This document shows, one piece after another, positions 1 through 11,864 of a stretch of 64,000 bases of DNA (position 1 is the stretch's first letter; every line of letters starts with the position of its first letter). A program made the translations under genes and the position numbers. The DNA comes from Salvelinus alpinus. Taxonomy: Eukaryota > Chordata > Actinopteri > Salmoniformes > Salmonidae. The stretch is from NCBI RefSeq assembly GCF_045679555.1, contig NC_092091.1:91530190-91594189 (forward strand), given 5' to 3'. The notes under the pieces were generated by a model that was not told where the DNA came from, made no database searches, and saw only the letters and a list, made by a program, of their open reading frames with translations.

Positions 1-647
1 CTGCTCTAACCCCTTATCTACTGCTCTAACCCTATCTCCTGCTCTAACCCCTTATCTCCTGCTCTAACCCCTTATCTCCTGCTCTAACCCCCTATCTCCT
101 GCTCTAACCCCCTATCTCCTGCTCTAACCCTATCTCCTCCTCTAACCCCCTATCTCCTGCTCTAACCTTATCTACTGCTCTAACCCCCTATCTCCTGCTC
201 TAACCCCTTATCTACTGCTCTAACCCCTTATCTCCTGCTCTAACCCCCTAGCTCTTGCTCTAACCCCTTATCTCCTGCTCTAACCGTATCTCCTGCTCTA
301 ACCCCTTATCTCCTGCTCTAACCCCTTATCTCCTGCTCTAACCCCCTATCTCCTGCTCTAACCCCCTATCTCCTGCTCTAACCCGTATCTCCTGCTCTAA
401 CCCTTATCTCCTGCTCTAACCCCTTATCTCCTGCTCTAACCCCTTATCTCCTGCTCTAACCCCCTATCTCCTGCTCTAACCCCTTATCTCCTGCTCCTGC
501 TCTAACCCCCTATCTCCTGCTCTAACCCCTTATCTCCTGCTCTAACCTTATCTCCTGCTCTAACCCTTATCTCCTGCTCTAACCCTTATCTCCTGCTCTA
601 ACCCGTATCTCCTGCTCTAACCCTTATCTCCTGCTCTAACCCCCTAT
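1..647. repeat. Minisatellite, 20-bp unit
   Basis: About 32 head-to-tail copies of a roughly 20-bp unit, ctgctctaaccccttatctc, with small length variants (17-21 bp) and point changes. It runs off the left edge of the window, so its true length is unknown. It lies upstream of the first ankyrin exon seen here, probably in an intron. The unit contains CTAACCC, which resembles a telomere C-strand heptamer, but only once per unit. Confidence 0.95.
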
Positions 648-780
648 AACGATACAAAACAAGAGAAACATCTGACAAGGAAACAGAACCAATACTGCCT
701 GAAGAGTGATGCTAGGGAGTGCTGGATAAAGGGGGAGTAATCAGGGTAGTGATGGAGTCCAGGTTTTCCTCATGATGGGG

Positions 781-898
781 TGCAGGTGTGCGTAATGAGG
801 GTTGCCAGGTGTGCGTAATGAGGGTTGCCAGGTGTGCGTAATGAGGGTTGCTAGGTGTGCGTAATGAGGGTTGCCAGGTGTGCGTAATAATGGGTTGT
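781..898. repeat. Minisatellite, 23-bp unit, about 5 copies
   Basis: Five copies of a unit beginning gttgccaggtgtgcgtaatg. The spacing is regular and the last copy is degenerate. Short ORFs here are periodic products of the repeat. Confidence 0.9.
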
Positions 899-956
899 CA
901 GGACCGGTGGTAAGTAGACCGGCGACATCGAGCACCGGAGAGCGGGAGTAGATGTG

Positions 957-1046
957 ACAGTTACATTGTGTTGTTCTTGTTGCCCTGAAGAAGGCACAGT
1001 GATGCCCACACGGTGGTGGGTTTACCCAATAAATGACTGGGAGCTT
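957..1046 (+). repeat. Dispersed salmonid repeat fragment
   Basis: I recognise the stretch reading gaagaaggcacagtgatgcc, followed by a TTTACCCAATAAAT segment and ending CTTATATAGAG, as part of a dispersed salmonid repeat. Its last bases are the start of the 33-bp minisatellite that follows, so that minisatellite seems to have grown from the edge of this element. The family name is not certain. Confidence 0.5.
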
Positions 1047-2186
1047 ATATAGAGAGAGTTCTACTGTCTTTATCTATTTATATAGAGAGTGTTCTACGGT
1101 CTTTATTTATTTATATAGAGAGTGTTCTACGGTCTTTATCTATTTATATAGAGAGTGTTCTACGGTCTTTATTTATTTATCTAGAGAGTGTTCTACTGTC
1201 TTTATTTATTTATATAGAGAGTGTTCTACGGTCTTTATTTATTTATATAGAGAGTGTTCTACGGTCTTTATTTATTTATATAGAGTGTTCTATGGTCTTT
1301 ATTTATTTTATTTATTTATATAGAGGGTGTTCTACAGTCTTTATTTATTTATATAGAGAGTGTTCTACTGTCTTTATCTATTTATATAGAGTGTTCTACG
1401 GTCTTTATTTATTTATATAGAGTGTTCTATGGTCTTTATTTATTTTATTTATTTATATAGAGGGTGTTCTACAGTCTTTATTTATTTATATAGAGAGTGT
1501 TCTACGGTCTTTATTTATTTATATAGAGAGTGTTCTACTGTCTTTATTTATTTATATAGAGAGTGTTCTACGGTCTTTATTTATTTATATAGAGAGTGTT
1601 CTACTGTCTTTATTTATTTATATAGAGAGTGTTCTACTGTCTTTATTTATTTATATAGAGAGTGTTCTACGGTCTTTATTTATTTATATAGAGAGGGTTC
1701 TACAGTCTTTATTTATTTATATAGAGAGTGTTCTACAGTCTTTATTTATTTATATAGAGAGTGTTCTACGGTCTTTATCTATTTATATAGAGAGTGTTCT
1801 ACGGTCTTTATTTATTTATATAGAGAGTGTTCTACGGTCTTTATTTATTTATATAGAGAGTGTTCTACGGTCTTTATCTATTTATATAGAGAGTGTTCTA
1901 CAGTCTTTATTTATTTATATAGAGAGTGTTCTACGGTCTTTATTTATTTATATAGAGAGTGTTCTACGGTCTTTATTTATTTATATAGAGAGTGTTCTAC
2001 GGTCTTTATTTATTTATATAGAGAGTGTTCTACGGTCTTTATTTATTTATATAGAGAGTGTTCTACGGTCTTTATATATTTATATAGAGAGTGTTCTACG
2101 GTCTTTATTTATTTATATAGAGAGTGTTCTACGGTCTTTATTTATTTATATAGAGAGTATTCTACAGTCTTTATTTATTTGTATAT
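1041..2186. repeat. Minisatellite, 33-bp unit
   Basis: About 34 copies of a 33-bp unit built on TTTATTTATATAGAGAGTG and TTCTACGGTC. Because 33 is a multiple of 3, one + frame stays open for 279 codons with an 11-residue period (RECSTVFIYLY). There is no protein family match, and this is not read as a gene. A few units are shorter (about 28 bp) or carry an extra TTTAT. Confidence 0.95.
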
Positions 2187-2529
2187 CCTTACGGTTCTGG
2201 TTGTCTTTCCATCTGCTTCACTTATCTTGATGCTTTCCTCATATTTTGTCAGCTGTGTGCTTTACTGAGAATAGACCAAAACCACATTCTGTTGCTCTTT
2301 AGCCAATCAAAAACTAATTTTCTACACTATGTTGCTTTGCATGATATGGAGTGGTGTGAAGCTCCCAGTTTCAGCACGTTTTGTTGTACTTTATAGATTT
2401 GAAAAATAAAACACAATCAAAGCTTCCTTCAACCACTTCATTCAAATAAGGAAACTAAAGGAAGGCACAGCATGACATCATCAACACTTCCCTCTTGCTT
2501 TGCTCACCAACAAAACAAAATGTCGGCAT
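2187..2529. other. Unique intron sequence
   Basis: Non-repetitive AT-rich DNA between the 33-bp array and a MITE. I see no exon, RNA gene or recognisable element in it. Confidence 0.5.
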
Positions 2530-2657
2530 CCCAAAGAGCACCTTATTCACCATATAGTGCACCGCTTATGACCGAGGCCCAAAAGGACATAGAAAATAGG
2601 GACCTCAAAAGTATTGCACTATATAGGGAACAGGAAGCCATTTTAGACCCATCCAAT
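2530..2657. mobile_element. Palindromic MITE, copy 1
   Basis: Imperfect palindrome. The left half reads GCACCTTATTCACCATATAGTGCA and the right half TGCACTATATAGGGAACAG. This is the well-known salmonid short element whose ends read roughly TGGCACCCTATTCCCTAT and its complement. Two more copies lie in the same ankyrin gene (about 5487 and 13481). It ends only about 40 bp before an ankyrin exon. Confidence 0.6.
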
Positions 2658-2699
2658 GGTATGTCATGACCCACAATGCACCTGTGCTGCCCCGACCAG

Positions 2700-2786
2700 G
2701 AGGTAGCTGTGGAGGTGGGTGAGATGACTTCTGATGAGGAGGAGTTTCTGACCCCCAGAGTAGTACGGAGGAGGGTTATCATCCAG
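2700..2786 (+). CDS. ank3-like: Ankyrin C-terminal exon a
   Basis: Exon of 29 codons, phase 0 at both ends, encoding a peptide that begins EVAVEVGEMTSDEEEF and ends RVVRRRVIIQ. RVVRRRVIIQ is the segment that precedes the TVTEE block in the regulatory tails of vertebrate ankyrins 2 and 3 (recalled family knowledge). The acceptor is ccccgaccag at 2691-2699 and the donor CAG|GTACCT at 2787. An in-frame TGA at 2667-2669 rules out a longer exon. Ankyrins tether membrane proteins to spectrin. This acidic then basic segment lies in the unstructured C-terminal domain, after the ZU5 and death domains, which would be encoded upstream of the window. I cannot fix which paralogue this is. Confidence 0.8.
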
Positions 2787-2802
2787 GTACCTTCCCCACA
2801 GA

Positions 2803-2915
2803 GAGGAAGCTCTCCCTGGGGGGACGTGTGGTTTTACTTGGTGCTTCAGCATGTAGGCATGTAGAGGAAGGCCTCCCTGGGGGGACGTGTGGTTTTACTT
2901 GGTGCTTCAACATGT
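2803..2915. repeat. Two-copy 61-bp direct duplication
   Basis: Two adjacent copies of a segment containing GGGGGGACGTGTGGTTTTAC followed by TTGGTGCTTCA, offset by 61 bp, just inside the intron after exon a. It looks like an early-stage tandem duplication. Confidence 0.85.
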
Positions 2916-3067
2916 GGACCCCAGAGTCTCTGTGGCTTGAGGAGAAAGTTCGAAAGTTATTTTGCGGATGGTGATTGTTTAAAACAAACAGCATGATGGG
3001 ATTTCCTCTCTTTCGTGTGATGAATGGGAGACCTTTGTCTGATCCAGTGGTTGTTTGTCCAGTTTGC

Positions 3068-4905
3068 AATGTGTGTATTCTGTACTGACCGACAGCATTA
3101 TCATATCTGACCCAGTGATGTGTGTATTCCGTACTGACCGACAGCATTATCATATCTGACCCAGTGATGTGTGTATTCCGTACTGACCGACAGCATTATC
3201 ATATCTGACTCAGTGATGTGTGTATTCCGTACTGACCGACAGCATTATCATATCTGACCCAGTGATGTGTGTTTTCTGTACTGACCGACAGCATTATCAT
3301 ATCTGACCCAGTGATGTGTGTATTCTGTACTGACCGACAGCATTATCATATCTGACCCAGTGATGTGTGTATTCTGTACTGACCCAACAGCATTATCATA
3401 TCTGACCCAGTGATGTGTGTGTTCTGTACCGACCGACAGCATTATCATATCTGACCCAGTGATGTGTGTATTCTGTACTGACCGACAGCATTATCATATC
3501 TGACCCAGTGATGTGTGTATTCTGTACTGACCGACAGCATTATCATATCTGACCCAGTGATGTGTGTGTTCTGTACTGACCCGACAGCATTATCATATCT
3601 GACCCAGTGATGTGTGTATTCTGTACCGACCGACAGCATTATCATATCTGACCCAGTGATGTGTGTATTCTGTACTGACCCGACAGCATTATCATATCTG
3701 ACCCAGTGATGTGTGTATTCTGTACTGACTGACAGCATCATCATATCAGCCCCAGTGATGTGTGTATTCTGTACTGACCGACAGCATTATCATATCTGAC
3801 CCAGTGATGTGTGTATTCTGTACTGACCCGACAGCATTATCATATCTGACCCAGTGATGTGTGTGTTCTGTACTGACCCGACAGCATTATCATATCTGAC
3901 CCAGTGATGTGTGTATTCTGTACTGACCAACAGCATTATCATATCTGACCCAGTGATGTGTGTATTCTGTACTGACCGACAGCATTATCATATCTGACCC
4001 AGTGATGTGTGTATTCTGTACTGACCCGACAGCATTATCATATCTGACCCAGTGATGTGTGTATTCTGTACTGACCGACAGCATTATCATATCTGACCCA
4101 GTGATGTGTGTATTCTGTACTGACCCAACAGCATTATCATATCTGACCCAGTGATGTGTGTGTTCTGTACTGACCGACAGCATTATCATATCTGACCCAG
4201 TGATGTGTGTATTCCTTACTGACCGACAGCATTATCATATCTGACCCAGTGATGTGTGTATTCTGTACTGACCAACAGCATTATCATATCTGACCCAGTG
4301 ATGTGTGTATTCTGTACTGACCGACAGCATTATCATATCTGACCCAGTGATGTGTGTATTCTGTACTGACCGACAGCATTATCATATCTGACCCAGTGAT
4401 GTGTGTATTCTGTACTGACCGACAGCATTATCATATCTGACCCAGTGATGTGTGTATTCTGTACTGACCCAACAGCATTATCATATCTGACCCAGTGATG
4501 TGTGTGTTCTGTACTGACCGACAGCATTATCATATCTGACCCAGTGATGTGTGTATTCCTTACTGACCGACAGCATTATCATATCTGACCCAGTGATGTG
4601 TGTATTCTGTACTGACCGACAGCATTATCATATCTGACCCAGTGATGTGTGTATTCTGTACTGACCGACAGCATTATCATATCTGACCCAGTGATGTGTG
4701 TATTCTGTACTGACCGACAGCATTATCATATCTGACCCAGTGATGTGTGTATTCTGTACTGACCCGACAGCATTATCATATCTGACCTAGTGATGTGTGT
4801 ATTCTGTACTGACCGACAGCATTATCATATCTGACCCAGTGATGTGTGTATTCTGTACTGACCGACAGCATTATCATATCAGACCCAGTGATGTGTGTAT
4901 TCTGT
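3068..4905. repeat. Minisatellite, 49-bp unit
   Basis: About 37 copies of a unit running cattatcatatctgaccca, gtgatgtgtgtattctgta, ctgaccgacag. Copies with an extra C (ctgacccgacag) are 50 bp. It lies in the intron between ankyrin exons a and b. Confidence 0.95.
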
Positions 4906-4976
4906 GTATATTTAACTTTTTCACGCTTTTTCACGCTTACTTGTGTTGTAACAATCTCTTTGTTTCGTTTTTTTGC

Positions 4977-5390
4977 TGTGTTGGGATGCCGTGTTGGGAT
5001 GCTGTGTTGGGATGCTGGGTTGAGATGCTGTGTTGGGATGCCGTGTTGGGATGCTGTGTTGGGATGCTGTGTTGAGATGCTGTGTTGGGATGCTGTGTTG
5101 AGATGCTGTGTTGGGATGCTGTGTTGAGATGCTGTGTTGAGATGCTGTGTTGGGATGCTGTGTTGAGATGCTGTGTTGGGATGCTGGGTTGAGATGCTGG
5201 GTTGAGATGCTGTACTGAGATGCTGTGTTGGGATGCTGTGCTGAGATGCTGTGCTGTGATGCTGTGTTGAGATGCTGTGTTGAGATGCTGTGTTGGGATG
5301 CTGTGTTGAGATGCTGTGTTGAGATGCTGTGTTGGGATGCTGTGTTGAGATGCTGTGTTGGGATGCTGTGTTGGGTTGGGTTGCTGTGTT
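4977..5390. repeat. Minisatellite, 13-bp unit
   Basis: About 31 copies of gatgctgtgttgg or gatgctgtgttga. The G/A difference at the last base alternates irregularly. The - strand stays open for many codons through this array and gives a Q/H/S/T-rich low-complexity peptide, which I do not consider a gene. Confidence 0.95.
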
Positions 5391-5486
5391 GAAATGGAAA
5401 AAAAACCCGCTCATTTTCATTTTCCGTTGCAAAACATTTTAAAATGTTTTCCTGTTGTGTTTCCTCATGAATGTGTCCCGTGCAGT

Positions 5487-5592
5487 CTCAAGTGGCTCCC
5501 AAATGGAACCCTATGCCCTATGTAGGGTACTACTTTAGACTAGGGCCTATAGGAGACACCTATTGGTGTCATATACACTATATAGGGAACAG
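5487..5592. mobile_element. Palindromic MITE, copy 2
   Basis: The left part reads CAAATGGAACCCTATGCCCT and the right end CACTATATAGGGAACAG, the same family as the copies at 2530 and 13481. The middle is rearranged. The 38-bp minisatellite starts directly at its right end. Confidence 0.6.
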
Positions 5593-5790
5593 CGCCCCCT
5601 GTGGTGAATCAGTGTAATAACAGGCCTCAGTGCCCCCTGTGGTGAATCAGTGTAATAACAGGCCTCAGTGCCCCCTGTGGTGAATCAGTGTAATAACAGG
5701 CCTCAGTGCCCCCTGTGGTGAATCAGTGTAATAACAGGCCTCAGTGCCCCCTGTGGTGAATCAGTGTAATGACAGGACTCAGTGCTGACT
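5591..5790. repeat. Minisatellite, 38-bp unit, 5 copies
   Basis: Five nearly perfect copies of gccccctgtggtgaatcagt followed by gtaataacaggcctcagt. It ends about 20 bp before the acceptor of ankyrin exon b, so the branch-point region of that intron lies at the array edge. Confidence 0.95.
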
Positions 5791-5810
5791 GTGTCTGTCT
5801 CCCTCTGCAG

Positions 5811-5894
5811 CAGGAAGAGATGACAGACATCTCTCCTCAGACTGTGACAGAGGAGCAGTACACAGATCAACATGGACACACGGTGGTCAGAAAG
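5811..5894 (+). CDS. ank3-like: Ankyrin C-terminal exon b
   Basis: Exon of 28 codons, phase 0-0, encoding QEEMTDISPQTVTEEQYT then DQHGHTVVRK. The TVTEEQ-x-DxHGHTVV pattern is the hallmark block of ankyrin C-terminal tails (TVTEEEYIDEHGHTVVKK is my recollection of ANK2). The polypyrimidine tract gtctgtctccctctgcag is strong, and the donor is AAG|GTAAGC. The acceptor is a NAGNAG (gcagcag), so the first codon CAG may be included or skipped; skipping gives ...VIIQ-EEMTDI, which fits the family better. The exon joins the preceding and following exons without a frame change. Confidence 0.88.
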
Positions 5895-5976
5895 GTAAGC
5901 ATACGTGGAAATTAAGACAAAGTTCGGTTCCTGTCATTCATTCATTATATCAGTGTTTCCCAATCCTATTCCTGGG

Positions 5977-7466
5977 CAGTGGTGTAAAGTACTCAAGTAA
6001 AAATATTTGAAAGTACTATTTAAGTAGTTTTTTTGCGGTATCTGTACTTTACTTTACTATTTATATTTTTGATAACTTTTACTTAATAATGTACTTTTAA
6101 CTCCATCCATTTTTCCTGACACCCAAAAGTACTAGTTACATTTTGAATGCTTAGCAGGACAGAACAATGGTCCTATTCACACACTTATCAAGGGAACACC
6201 CCTGGTCATCCCTACTGCCTCTGATCTAGACGGTCTCAATAAACAGAGAACATCCCTGGTCATCCCTACTGCCTCTGATCTGACGGACTCTCTAAACAAA
6301 CATGCTTAGTTTGAAAATGATGTCTGAGTGTTGGAGTGTTCCCCTGGCTGTAATGATGTCTGAGTGTGGAGTGTTCCCCTGGCTATCTGTAATGATGTCT
6401 GAGTGTTGGAGTGTTCCCCTGGCTATCTGTAATGATGTCTGAGTGTTGGAGTGTTCCCCTGGCTATCTGTAATGATGTCTGAGTGTTGGAGTGTTCCCCT
6501 GGCTATCTGTAATGATGTCTGAGTGTTGGAGTGTTCCCCTGGCTATCTGTAATGATGTCTGAGTGTTGGAGTGTTCCCCTGGCTATCTGTAATGATGTCT
6601 GAGTGTTGGAGTGTTCCCCTGGCTATCTGTAATGATGTCTGAGTGTTGAAGCGTTCCCCTGGCTCATCCGTACTGCCGTCTGAGTGCTGGAGTGTTCCCC
6701 TGGCTATCTGTAATGATGTCTGAGTGTTGGAGCGTTCCCCTGGTCTATCCCTACTGCCGTCTGAGTGCTGGAGTGGTCCCACTAGGCTATCTGTAATGAT
6801 GTCTGAGTCGTCTGGAGTGTTCCCCTGGCTATCTGTAATGATGTCTGAGTAGTTGGAGTGTTCACCCTGGCTCATCTGTAATGATGTCTGAGTGTTGGAG
6901 TGATTCCCCTGGCTATCTGTAATGATGTCTGAGTGCTGGAGTGCTCCCTACTGGCCATCTGTATCTGGTGGTCTGAGTAAGCTGAGAGCGTTCCCCTGGC
7001 TCATCCGTACTGCCGTCTGAGTGCTGGAGTGTTCCCCTGGCTATCTGTAATGATGTCTGAGTGTTGAAGTGTTCCCCTGGTCTATCCCTACTGCCGTCTG
7101 AGTGCTGGACGTGACTCACCTAGACTAGATGTAATGATGCCTGAGTCGTCCCTACTGTTCCTCTGGCTATCTGTAAGGACTGTCTGAGTGTTGGAGTGCT
7201 CCCCTGGCTATCTGATAATGATGTCTGAGTGTTGGAGTGCGCCCCTGGCTATCCGTAAATGAAAAAAAACAAGATTTTTATGGTTTGCTTAATATAAGGA
7301 ATTTGAAATGACTTTTGATACCTAAGTGTTATTAAAACCAAAAACTTTTAGACTTTTACTCAAGTAGTATTTTACTGGGTGACTTTCACTTTTACTTGAG
7401 TCATTTTTTATTAGGGTATTTTTACTTTTATTCAAGTATGAAAATAGGGGACTTTTTCCACCACTG
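5977..7466. mobile_element. Non-autonomous hAT element with internal minisatellite
   Basis: The left end is CAGTGGTGTAAAGTACTCAA and the right end ACTTTTTCCACCACTG. These are complementary CAGTGGTG ends, with the AAGTACT-rich subterminal repeats typical of Tol2-type hAT elements. The flanking 8-mers (TTCCTGGG and GTTCTGTG) match at 5 of 8 positions, which fits an old 8-bp target duplication. There is no transposase. The family is normally much shorter; most of this copy is an internal tandem array (see 6318-7255). It lies in the intron between ankyrin exons b and c. Confidence 0.8.
6318..7255. repeat. Minisatellite, 40-bp unit, inside the hAT element
   Basis: About 22 copies of a unit reading aatgatgtctgagtgttgga then gtgttcccctggctatctgt. 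The left half is regular and the right half (from about 6650) carries many substitutions and short insertions. The unit is the internal sequence that occurs once in ordinary copies of this hAT family, so the array arose inside the transposon. Confidence 0.9.
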
Positions 7467-7485
7467 GTTCTGTGGACCCAAAGTG

Positions 7486-7580
7486 TTACACACCTGATCA
7501 CACACACCTGATCACACACACCTGATCACACACACCTGATCACACACACCTGATCACACCCCTGATCACACACCTGTCAT
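7486..7580. repeat. Minisatellite, 14-bp unit
   Basis: About six copies of cacctgatcacaca between the hAT right end and the Tc1 fragment. Confidence 0.9.
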
Positions 7581-8032
7581 TTCAAGGTCCTGGAGTGGCC
7601 TAGCCAGTCTTCAGATCTCAACCCCATAGAAAATCTTTGGAGGGAGTTGAAAGTCCATGTTGCCCAGCAACAGCCCCAAAACATCACTGCTCTAGAGGAG
7701 ATCTGCATGGAGGAATGGGCCAAAATACCAGCAACAGTGTGTGAAAACCTTGTGAAGACTTACAGAAAACGTTTGACCTCTGTCATTGCCAACAAAGGGT
7801 ATATAACAAAGTATTGAGATAAACTTTTGTTATTGAGCAAATACTTATTTTCCACCATAATTTGCAAATAAATTCATTAAAAATCCTACAATGTGATTTT
7901 CTGGATTTTTTTTCGCATTTTGTCTGTCATAGTTGAAGTGTACCTATGATGAAAATTACAGGCCTCTCTCATCTTTTTAAGTGGGAGAACTTGCACAATT
8001 GGTGGCTGACTAAATACTTTTTTGCCCCACTG
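7577..8032 (+). mobile_element. Tc1-like transposon, 3' fragment
   Basis: The end of a Tc1-like transposase reads through 7577-7817, with [20 protein letters not shown] early and ANKGYITKY before a TGA at 7815-7817. The last catalytic acid of the DD34E triad (E of PIENLW) is present. It is followed by the 3' terminal inverted repeat, ending TTTTTTGCCCCACTG, and a TA at 8033-8034. About two thirds of the element, including the 5' end and the DNA-binding domain, is missing. It cannot move by itself. It lies in the intron before ankyrin exon c. Confidence 0.9.
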
Positions 8033-8098
8033 TATGTGTGTGTGTGTGACTTACCCTAACCCGTTCTGTGACCTTTGCCCTCTGCCCTCTCCATCCAG

Positions 8099-8242
8099 AC
8101 TACTCGTAAGGTGAACCGCCAGGTGATGTCGAGTGAGGGGTCGCAGAGGGAGGAGGGGGGTGCCCCCCCTGCGGAGGAGGGAGACGGATACTCCAGAGTG
8201 GTCGAGAGGACCGCGCTGAGGAGCCACAGAGATCTCTCAGAG
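8099..8242 (+). CDS. ank3-like: Ankyrin C-terminal exon c
   Basis: Exon of 48 codons, phase 0-0. It begins TTRKVNRQVMSSEGSQREEG and ends EEGDGYSRVVERTALRSHRD plus LSE. It matches the ankyrin pattern K(V/I)TRK..RR..SSEGTEKEE ... EEGDGYSKV(I/V)KRVVLKSD.EQSE recalled for ANK2/ANK3. Relative to those it lacks about a dozen residues around the MPQEPV segment. The acceptor is ccatccag at 8091-8098 and the donor GAG|GTGAGG. The RRTAL-type basic stretch is less conserved (ERTAL here), so this paralogue is diverging. A start at the upstream ATG (8075) would be intronic and is not used. Confidence 0.88.
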
Positions 8243-8685
8243 GTGAGGGTGTGTATATGTGTTTGGCAGGGTCGGGGTCAATACCAGATCAATAGCGGAT
8301 AAAGGTGGATAAAGATGACAGCCCCCATTTATTACAGCTACAGTTCTCTGTGTTGATTCTCTTTTCCTGTATAAGCAACAACATGATCCCACTTTTAGTT
8401 TCAACATGCTGGAAATGTGAAGGGGAATAAAACGATCGTACTGCTTTATTGGCACATTGAACCATATCGCGCACCGTAGTTTCAAAACAAATTGGACAGT
8501 ACTAAAACAATGACGTCATATCTGAACTCTACTTATCTTTATGGATGTTCGCCATTCCACGCAATACAGGAAGTACACTGTAATTCCATTTCCATTTCCT
8601 GTTCTTTTCAATGCTTTTCAATGAGGACAATGTGGGAATTAGTTTTCCTTTCTGAACAGACTGGAATTGAAGTAGAATTGTGCCC
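8243..8685. other. Intron sequence without recognised element
   Basis: Unique-looking DNA between ankyrin exons c and d. I see no exon, RNA gene or clear repeat boundary here. Confidence 0.5.
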
Positions 8686-8689
8686 AAAT

Positions 8690-8835
8690 CAAATCAAAGT
8701 TTATTTGTCACGTGCGCTGAATACAACAGGTGTTGTAGACCTTGCAGTGAAATGCTTACTTATAGGCTCTAACCAATAGTGTAAATAAGGTATTAGGTGA
8801 ACAATAGGTAAGTAAAGAAATAAAACAACAGTAGA
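8690..8835 (-). mobile_element. LINE/SINE 3' tail fragment
   Basis: Starts CAAATCAAATCAAAGTTTAT, then a GTCACGTGCGCTGAATACAA stretch and an AGTGAAATGCTTACTTA segment, which is a very common salmonid repeat. Its first bases are the reverse complement of the 3' tail of the full-length LINE at 62,170-62,215 (AATAAAATTTGATTTGATTT). It is therefore a - strand copy of an element sharing that LINE tail. A related copy sits at 36,041. Confidence 0.65.
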
Positions 8836-8937
8836 AAGACAGTGAAAACCCCTGGTGTGTTTGAATTGTTCAAAACAGACTATACCTGATGTATCTTTTC
8901 AAAGTAATAATATATTCTGTTTAACAGACACTTACGG

Positions 8938-9078
<141 letters not shown>

Positions 9079-9176
9079 CATACATTTTAATGATGTGCTG
9101 CCCCAGTGGGACTTAACCACACAACAACAATTACATGTTGTATTTTATGTTATTGCAATCTTTCCTTCCTGTCTAG

Positions 9177-9356
9177 GTGACGTTTTCTGAGCGTGACTCT
9201 GACTCAGTGTGGGGTGAGGAGGACTCAGATGAAGGTCGCGAGGTCAGCCGTGTGGAGCGGAACACGGTGGTGGTGGAGGGGGATTGGACCGAGACGCAGC
9301 ACGGTGACCCCACCCTGACCTCTGACCTCCCAACGGCCCGGGACGACTTCACACAG
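9177..9356 (+). CDS. ank3-like: Ankyrin C-terminal exon d
   Basis: Exon of 60 codons, phase 0-0, from VTFSERDSDSVWGEEDSDEG to HGDPTLTSDLPTARDDFTQ. It matches the ankyrin-3 tail pattern I recall (EQSE-VTLSE...RVSKVVKTTVVHGE...LGDSSLATDLPSAKDDFEEA). The block GDP(T/S)L.SDLP.A.DDF is unmistakable. The acceptor is ttccttcctgtctag and the donor CAG|GTCAGC. The exon is acidic and serine-rich, as expected for the unstructured regulatory tail. It sits between a 137-bp TG run and a CCATCTCTCC array, both in flanking intron. Confidence 0.88.
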
Positions 9357-9389
9357 GTCAGCCTCCAACCAGCCAATCAGAATAGCCAT

Positions 9390-9613
9390 CTCTCCACTCC
9401 ATATCTTCCCTCCATCTCTCCCCTCCATCTCTCCCTCAATCTCTCCCCTCCATCTCTCCCCTCCATTTTTCCCTCCATCTCTACCTCCATCTCTCCCCTC
9501 CATCTCTCCCTCTATCTCTACCTCCATCTCTCCCCTCCATCTCCCCCTCCATCTCTCCCTCCATCTCCCCTCCATCTCCCCTCCATCTCTCCTCCATCTC
9601 TCCTCCATCTCTC
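9390..9613. repeat. Pyrimidine-rich tandem repeat (CCATCTCTCC-like)
   Basis: Decamer-like units such as CCATCTCTCCCCT and CCATCTCTACCT fill the 260-bp intron between ankyrin exons d and e, up to the acceptor. The whole repeat acts as an extended polypyrimidine tract on the + strand. Confidence 0.9.
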
Positions 9614-9617
9614 TCAG

Positions 9618-9709
9618 TCTCTGGGGTACATAGGGGGGGGGGGTTATCAGAGCAGATCTCTAGTGGAGGAGAGAGAGACGGTCAAGGACGACGGATCTGT
9701 CATCAGGAG
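9618..9709 (+). CDS. ank3-like: Ankyrin C-terminal exon e
   Basis: Exon of 30 codons plus 2 bases (phase 0 in, phase 2 out), encoding SLGYIGGGGYQSRSLVEERE then TVKDDGSVIRR. It aligns with ALSYTGNH...LPSLVEKEVMKEDGSIIKR, recalled from the ANK3 tail. The acceptor is ccatctctctcag. The donor is AG|GTGTGT and opens directly into a GT-rich run. The four consecutive glycines are encoded by an 11-G homopolymer, unusual inside a coding exon and prone to length error. The phase fits the next exon exactly. Confidence 0.85.
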
Positions 9710-9765
9710 GTGTGTGTGTGTGTTGGTGTTTATGTTGCAAGTGTATATGTGTGTGTGTGTTTTGT

Positions 9766-11503
<1,738 letters not shown>

Positions 11504-11624
11504 TCTCTTTCCTTCTAACATTCTCTTTTTACTTCCTACATTGTCGTCCGTTTCTGCCTTTCTTCCCTTTGCTGTTGTTTACTATCCATGCTTTTAGTTT
11601 GACTATCAGAGGTACTAATCACCC

Positions 11625-11862
11625 TGTCTCTCCTCTCTCTCTCTCTGTCTCCCCTCTCTCTACCTTCTACTCTACGCTCTCTCTCTGTCCTCCTTTTTCT
11701 CTCCATCTTTCTCTCTCTCTACTCTCTTCTCCTCCCACTCCCTCTCCTCCCCCTCTTCTCCCTCTCTCTACCTCTCCTCTCTTCTCCCTCTCTCCTCCCT
11801 CCACCTCTTCTCCCACTCTTCTCCCTCTCTCTACCTCTCCTCTTCTCCCCCCCTCCTCCCTC
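11625..11862. repeat. CT-rich simple repeat
   Basis: CTCTCTCT/CTCCTCCC low-complexity tract of about 240 bp on the + strand, ending at the acceptor ctcccccc...ctccctcag of the last ankyrin exon. It is an exceptionally long polypyrimidine tract. Confidence 0.95.
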
Positions 11863-11864
11863 AG

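Noticed and set aside
1033-2268. RECSTVFIYLY repeat protein
   Set aside because: This is the 33-bp minisatellite read in one frame, with no family resemblance.
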